Source: Phycisphaerales bacterium (GTDB taxonomy: Bacteria > Planctomycetota > Phycisphaerae > Sedimentisphaerales > Anaerohalosphaeraceae). Taken from it: a DNA stretch of 7,808 bases. Under the pieces are notes generated by a model, which worked only from the letters and a program-made list of their open reading frames with translations, did no database searches and had not been told where the DNA came from. Each line of letters opens with the position of its first letter. The stretch's first letter is position 1. Made by a program: the position numbers and the translations under genes. The stretch lies in contig DSDH01000623.1 in assembly GCA_011055475.1 (NCBI GenBank), positions 1-7,808 on the forward strand, in the 5' to 3' direction. This document shows positions 5,611 through 7,808 of the stretch, piece by piece.

Positions 5611-6726
5611 ATGCAGATCACCACGTTTCAAAGAATGGGTCGCCGCGATACGCTGGCCGCCTTGCTCCTGGGTCTGGCCGCGACACCGGCGACGTTTGCG
5701 GTCGTTCATCTGCTGACCCGCAGCGATCATTACATGCGCATCCTCTTCTTCGGACGCGGGCCGATCCAGTATCTGACGACGGCGTGTTTCTGGATCACGA
5801 TCTGTGCCCTGGTCATCAAGCATCTTCGATGCCGTCAGGAGAGGCGGGCCTATGAGGCGGCCCGGCGGATCCTGGAGGATCCGGAGTTCGGGTATCGGCG
5901 GAACTGGACGGGCGCGGGCGAGGTGCGGCAGCGGTTTGTCACCGACGCACACGCGGACCTGCAGGACACCCAGACGTTCGCGACGATCATCGGAGGCCTG
6001 GACCGGCTGCGGAACGCGCAGAGCACGGCCGAGCTGGATGATTACTTTCGGGCGCGGGCGGAGATGATGGCCGGGGAGCTGGAGACGAGCTACGCGGGCA
6101 TACGGTACCTGATCTGGCTGATCCCCACCCTGGGGTTCATCGGCACGGTGTTGGGGATCGGTCGGGGGCTGGCGGGTTTTGCGCAGATCATTCAGACGGC
6201 CGAGAGCTTCAACCGGGTGAAGGAGCACCTGCCGGCGGTGACGCAGGCGTTGGGAACGGCGTTCGACACGACGCTGCTGGCGTTGGCGTTGAGCGTCTTC
6301 GCGGTGCTGTACATGTCGTGGATGATCAAGCAGGAGGAGCACACGCTGGAGAAGATCAACATGCTCTGTCTGGACGGGGTGTGCGCGCTGTTTGAGGAGG
6401 ATAACCGGGAGAACAAGGAGCTGATCGCGACCTTGGAGAAGGCGACGAGCACGTTGCAGACGGCGATGAACGGCAACCGCGCAGAGTTGGTGAACGTGAT
6501 TCGGGAGCGCTTGCCGGCGTTGCTTGCGGGGGCGATGGGCGAGCGGTTGGATCATTGGGGCTCAAGGTTGGAGCCGGCGATGGATCGGCTGCGCGGCACC
6601 GTGGAGGAGCGGCTCACGGACGAAGACCGGGAGGCCCTGCGGGCCCTGCTGACGGATATCCGGGATGCGGTGAGCCGGTTGGCCATGCGGTTTCCAGACC
6701 GGTCGCAGGACGGCGATGAGGCCTAG
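5611..6726 (+). CDS. MotA/TolQ/ExbB-family ion-channel protein
   Basis: A 371-residue inner-membrane protein that should form the stator ring of a proton- or sodium-driven motor. Four membrane segments are visible: about 15-36, 52-71, 166-190 and 217-238. The family core is the last pair: PTLGFIGTVLGIGRGL (172-187), matching the Gly-Thr-Val-Gly helix of ExbB/TolQ, and QALGTAFDTTLLALALSVF (212-230), matching its second pore helix. Between segments 2 and 3 lies a cytoplasmic domain of about 95 residues. After segment 4 comes a charged helical tail of about 130 residues (240-371), probably partly coiled coil. Four segments plus a tail resemble MotA or ZorA more than the three-segment ExbB. The ATG at 5611 follows AAGGG by nine bases; a TTG at 5605 in the same frame is less likely. 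The next gene starts nine bases after the stop, so the two form an operon. Confidence 0.88.
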   Translation: MQITTFQRMGRRDTLAALLLGLAATPATFAVVHLLTRSDHYMRILFFGRGPIQYLTTACFWITICALVIKHLRCRQERRAYEAARRILEDPEFGYRRNWTGAGEVRQRFVTDAHADLQDTQTFATIIGGLDRLRNAQSTAELDDYFRARAEMMAGELETSYAGIRYLIWLIPTLGFIGTVLGIGRGLAGFAQIIQTAESFNRVKEHLPAVTQALGTAFDTTLLALALSVFAVLYMSWMIKQEEHTLEKINMLCLDGVCALFEEDNRENKELIATLEKATSTLQTAMNGNRAELVNVIRERLPALLAGAMGERLDHWGSRLEPAMDRLRGTVEERLTDEDREALRALLTDIRDAVSRLAMRFPDRSQDGDEA

Positions 6727-6728
6727 GG
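6725..6728 (+). promoter_or_regulatory. Shine-Dalgarno overlapping the channel-gene stop
   Basis: AGGG shares bases with the TAG stop (6724-6726) and lies seven bases before the ATG at 6736. This modest site supports translational coupling of the channel pair. Confidence 0.4.
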
Positions 6729-6735
6729 CGCGTGC

Positions 6736-7808
6736 ATGGCGAAGAAGAGAACCCAATCCATCGCGATGTTCAGCACGTCGTTTTTAGACGTGCTGGCCAA
6801 CACGATCGGCGGACTGGCCTTTCTGCTGGTCCTGGCCATGATGCTGATCGGCGAGATGGTGTTCAGCCCGCCGGAGATCATGACGGAGGAGTTGCCGCCG
6901 GCCTATGACAACATGGACTACGTGACGTGGCTGGGGGCGCGGGAGGGTATGGGCAAGTTCCGCTGGCGGTTTGGAGAGGGCCATCGTCCCGAGGGCCTGG
7001 CCCTGGAGCCCGAGACGGGCAAGCTGTGGGGTGCCGTGCCGCCGGAGCCGGGGGCGGCGGCGGTAAGGCAGTACGAGTTTACGGTCATTTGCGAGACGGC
7101 TTTGGAGGGCGATCCCAACCGGCTCAAGGAGGACCAGCGCCGGTACGCCCTGACGGTATACCGCGACAAGCCGGTGAACCTGCTGGCGCTTCGGATCATG
7201 ACCGAGCCGGAGCTGCCGGACGCGTACCGGGGGCAGGCGTACCCCATGAGCCTGGCGGCCGAGGGGGGCCAGCCGCCTTACGCGTGGTCGGTTACGGATG
7301 GCGCGCTGCCGGCGGGCCTGTCGCTGCATCGGGAGGGACGTTTTGCGGGGGCGCCTTCGGAGTTGGGGACGTTTGCGTTTGAGATCGCGGTGTCCACGGC
7401 GCGGGGTGAACGGGCCTCGCGTCGGTTTACGTTGGACGTCTCGGAGATTTACCCGCCCCCGCAGCCGCTGAAGGTGCTGACCGATGCGCTGCCCGCGGCG
7501 GTGGCGGAGCGTCCGTACATCGTGTATCCCGCGGCGGAGGGAGGCGTGGGCCCCTATCGGTGGTCGGCGGTGGGGGATTGCCCCTCATGGCTGCGCGCGG
7601 AGGGCGGCGGGCTGCGATTTGGTGGGACGCCGGCGCTGAGCGATCTGGGGTCATGCTCGCTGACGTGGCGGGTGACGGACAAGCAGGGCACGACGGCCGA
7701 GGGTCCGGCGATGAATCTGGAGGTGGTCTCGCCGCCGGGACCGGCGCCGCCTCCGCTTCGACTGCGGACCGAGACCCTGCCGGAGGGGCGGGTGGGGCAG
7801 GCCTATGC
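6736..7808 (+). CDS. ExbD/MotB-position membrane protein with putative-Ig repeats (C-terminus beyond the right edge)
   Basis: The frame is open for 357 codons to the window end with no stop. The N-terminus is short and basic (MAKKR), then one membrane segment runs from about 16 to 40. Asp18 in TSFLDVLANTIGG sits where ExbD, TolR and MotB carry the protonatable Asp of the channel, so this is probably the channel partner of the upstream gene. The rest should be periplasmic. It contains He_PIG-like Ig-fold repeats: a divergent one (about 75-143), a typical one (about 152-236, with GQAYP, GGQPPYAWSVTDGALPAGLSL and a closing GTFAFEIAVS), a third (about 246-332, with GGVGPYRWS and DKQGTT) and the start of a fourth (LPEGRVGQAY, 348-357). 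Pro-rich linkers (240-244, 333-340) separate the repeats. Ordinary ExbD/TolR proteins are about 140 residues, so the repeats are a large addition. Whether an OmpA-like peptidoglycan-binding domain follows cannot be seen. Repeat type is clear; the channel role is inferred. Confidence 0.85.
   Translation, partial: MAKKRTQSIAMFSTSFLDVLANTIGGLAFLLVLAMMLIGEMVFSPPEIMTEELPPAYDNMDYVTWLGAREGMGKFRWRFGEGHRPEGLALEPETGKLWGAVPPEPGAAAVRQYEFTVICETALEGDPNRLKEDQRRYALTVYRDKPVNLLALRIMTEPELPDAYRGQAYPMSLAAEGGQPPYAWSVTDGALPAGLSLHREGRFAGAPSELGTFAFEIAVSTARGERASRRFTLDVSEIYPPPQPLKVLTDALPAAVAERPYIVYPAAEGGVGPYRWSAVGDCPSWLRAEGGGLRFGGTPALSDLGSCSLTWRVTDKQGTTAEGPAMNLEVVSPPGPAPPPLRLRTETLPEGRVGQAY

Noticed and set aside
5319..5855. 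Plus-strand open frame entering the channel gene in another frame
   Set aside because: It spans the promoter and leader, is Arg/Gly/Ser-rich and overlaps the channel gene out of frame.
5308..6555. Minus-strand 415-codon frame opposite the channel gene
   Set aside because: Arg/Gln/His-rich translation with no domain; the plus-strand frame has clear membrane segments and the MotA/ExbB core.
5611..7808. Calling the channel pair a Zorya defence system outright
   Set aside because: The layout recalls ZorA/ZorB, but Ig-like repeats are not the ZorB peptidoglycan-binding domain and no ZorC, ZorD or ZorE is in the window.
1..7808. CRISPR arrays, tRNA or rRNA genes, insertion sequences, attachment sites
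   Set aside because: I saw no regularly spaced direct repeats, no cloverleaf or rRNA-like stretches, no transposase motifs and no terminal repeats.

Overview
The window is GC-rich bacterial DNA holding two divergent gene clusters that face away from a gap of about 0.6 kb (roughly 4997-5610). Codon use, an ECF-type sigma factor followed by a zinc-finger partner, and an ion-channel pair carrying putative-Ig (He_PIG-type) repeats would suit a planctomycete or a similar large-genome bacterium. That assignment is an impression from the protein families; no rRNA or other taxonomic marker is present.

Left cluster, minus strand, read right to left: (1) a sigma-70 family factor with a clear region 2 but no recognisable region 4 (4004-4996); (2) a zinc-finger anti-sigma-like protein whose Shine-Dalgarno overlaps the sigma stop codon (3178-3993); (3) a two-ring Clp/Hsp100 AAA+ ATPase of the ClpA/ClpC build (662-3064), after a 113-base gap with a strong ribosome binding site; (4) an FHA phosphothreonine-reader protein that starts at 492 and runs off the left edge. 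The FHA gene is easy to miss because its stop lies outside the window.

Right cluster, plus strand: (5) a MotA/TolQ/ExbB-type channel protein (5611-6726); (6) nine bases further on, its likely partner (6736 to the right edge). The partner has one N-terminal membrane segment with a candidate proton-carrying Asp, as in ExbD/TolR/MotB, followed by Ig-like repeats where those families carry a short periplasmic domain or a peptidoglycan-binding domain. The gene is cut by the window end.

A sigma70-like promoter with a 17-base spacer (5417-5445) is placed to drive the channel pair, and a perfect TATAAT on the minus strand (5067-5072) is placed to drive the sigma cluster. A plausible reading is that the left cluster is a regulatory and proteostasis module (sigma factor, anti-sigma, unfoldase, phospho-reader) beside an ion-driven envelope motor. 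The functional link between the clusters is inference from neighbourhood only. The channel pair recalls the ZorA/ZorB motor of Zorya defence, but no ZorC, ZorD or other effector is visible here.
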